From: Rhodocyclaceae bacterium
Lineage (GTDB): Bacteria; Pseudomonadota; Gammaproteobacteria; Burkholderiales; Rhodocyclaceae
Length of the DNA: 5,872 nucleotides
Assembly: GCA_017444505.1 (NCBI GenBank)
Contig: JAFSWK010000185.1
Location: 1-5,872 of the forward strand
Reading direction: 5' to 3'
Every line of letters begins with the position of its first letter. Position 1 is the stretch's first letter. The translations under genes and the position numbers were made by a program. Under the pieces are notes generated by a model, which was not told the DNA's origin, made no database searches, and saw only the letters and a list, made by a program, of their open reading frames with translations. Shown piece after piece: positions 5,450 through 5,872 of the stretch.

Positions 5450-5872
5450 TCATTCCGTTTCTTCCCCCATCGGCAGGGCGCGCTGGATCGCGAATATTTC
5501 CTTCTGGCGTTCTATTTCCTTGCGCAGTTCTTCTTCGGAGGGCAGATAGGTCAGGTACTTCGCCGCGAAAAGCTGCTTGCTGCCGTGCAGCACGGAATAG
5601 CGGGCGATGTCTTTGCCCGTTTCGGTGCAGAGCACAAGCCCTATCGTTGGATTGTCGCCCTCGGTGCGCTTCAGGTCATCAAACATGCGCACGTACATGT
5701 CCATCTGCCCGACATCCTTGTGTGTCAGTTTCCCGGTTTTGAGGTCAACAAGGAAGAAGCATTTGAGAATGTAGTTGTAGAAAACGAGGTCGATGAAGTA
5801 GTCCTCGCCGTCGGCCACGATGTGCTGCTGGCGCGCGACGAACGAGAAGCCGCGTCCGAGTTCCATGATGAA
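5450..5872 (-). CDS. DUF1016/YhcG-family PD-(D/E)XK nuclease domain protein A, partial (N-terminus beyond right edge)
   Basis: Only the last 140 residues are in the window; the frame is open through the right edge (FIMELGRGF), so the internal ATG at 5866 is not a real start. The visible part is the C-terminal nuclease-like domain: GFSFVARQ, DYFIDLVFYN with the active-site Asp (local residue 28), VDLKTGK with Asp 43 and Lys 45, then VGQMDMYVRMFDDLKR, NPTIGLVLCTE, SVLHGSKQLFAAKY and LPSEEELRKEIERQ. It belongs to a different branch of the family from gene B, which has ELK and PIYLGQMNLYLQ at the matching places. Its stop is 7 bp before the gene B start, so the two are probably co-transcribed, A first. 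The DNA-cleaving role is inferred from the fold; no partner gene is visible. Confidence 0.9.
   Translation of the reverse strand, partial: FIMELGRGFSFVARQQHIVADGEDYFIDLVFYNYILKCFFLVDLKTGKLTHKDVGQMDMYVRMFDDLKRTEGDNPTIGLVLCTETGKDIARYSVLHGSKQLFAAKYLTYLPSEEELRKEIERQKEIFAIQRALPMGEETE

Overview
The window is GC-rich, tightly packed bacterial DNA. It most likely comes from a beta- or gammaproteobacterium. The reasons are a MiaA and a MobA that both resemble the Escherichia coli proteins along their whole length, and a periplasmic binding protein with an ordinary Sec signal peptide and no lipobox. I cannot fix the genus.

Region 1 (1-2415, minus strand) is an ABC importer operon read right to left. 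It encodes a periplasmic substrate-binding protein of the ABC_sub_bind (TrpX-like) family, a multi-spanning permease, and an ATPase cut by the left edge just inside its LSGGQ signature. A strong GC hairpin lies between the binding-protein and permease genes. The permease and ATPase genes are almost contiguous. The substrate is not determined; tryptophan/tyrosine-like compounds are suggested only by family resemblance.

Region 2 (2416-4160) starts with a divergent intergenic stretch, followed on the plus strand by miaA (tRNA A37 dimethylallyltransferase) and mobA (molybdenum cofactor guanylyltransferase). The miaA stop codon touches the mobA start codon (TAA-ATG), and the mobA ribosome binding site lies inside miaA. 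A short intergenic stretch with a 10-bp hairpin follows.

Region 3 (4223-5872, minus strand) holds two consecutive genes of the DUF1016/YhcG family of PD-(D/E)XK nuclease-like proteins. The upstream one (A) enters from the right edge and shows only its nuclease domain. The downstream one (B) follows after 7 bp and has both the DUF1016 N-terminal domain and the nuclease domain, but a single-nucleotide frameshift separates them. This region looks less GC-rich than miaA by eye and has an accessory or defence-like character.

The most unusual signal is inside gene B. Just after the frameshift, three nearly perfect hairpin palindromes sit with centres exactly 51 bp (17 codons) apart, all in the reading frame. 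They encode three degenerate 17-residue units with the pattern [WC]-[PS]-[PL]-[AT]-[AV]-[AS]-K. A hairpin with similar arm ends lies just beyond the gene. This resembles a small palindromic element expanded within a coding sequence, at the variable joint of a putative defence nuclease.
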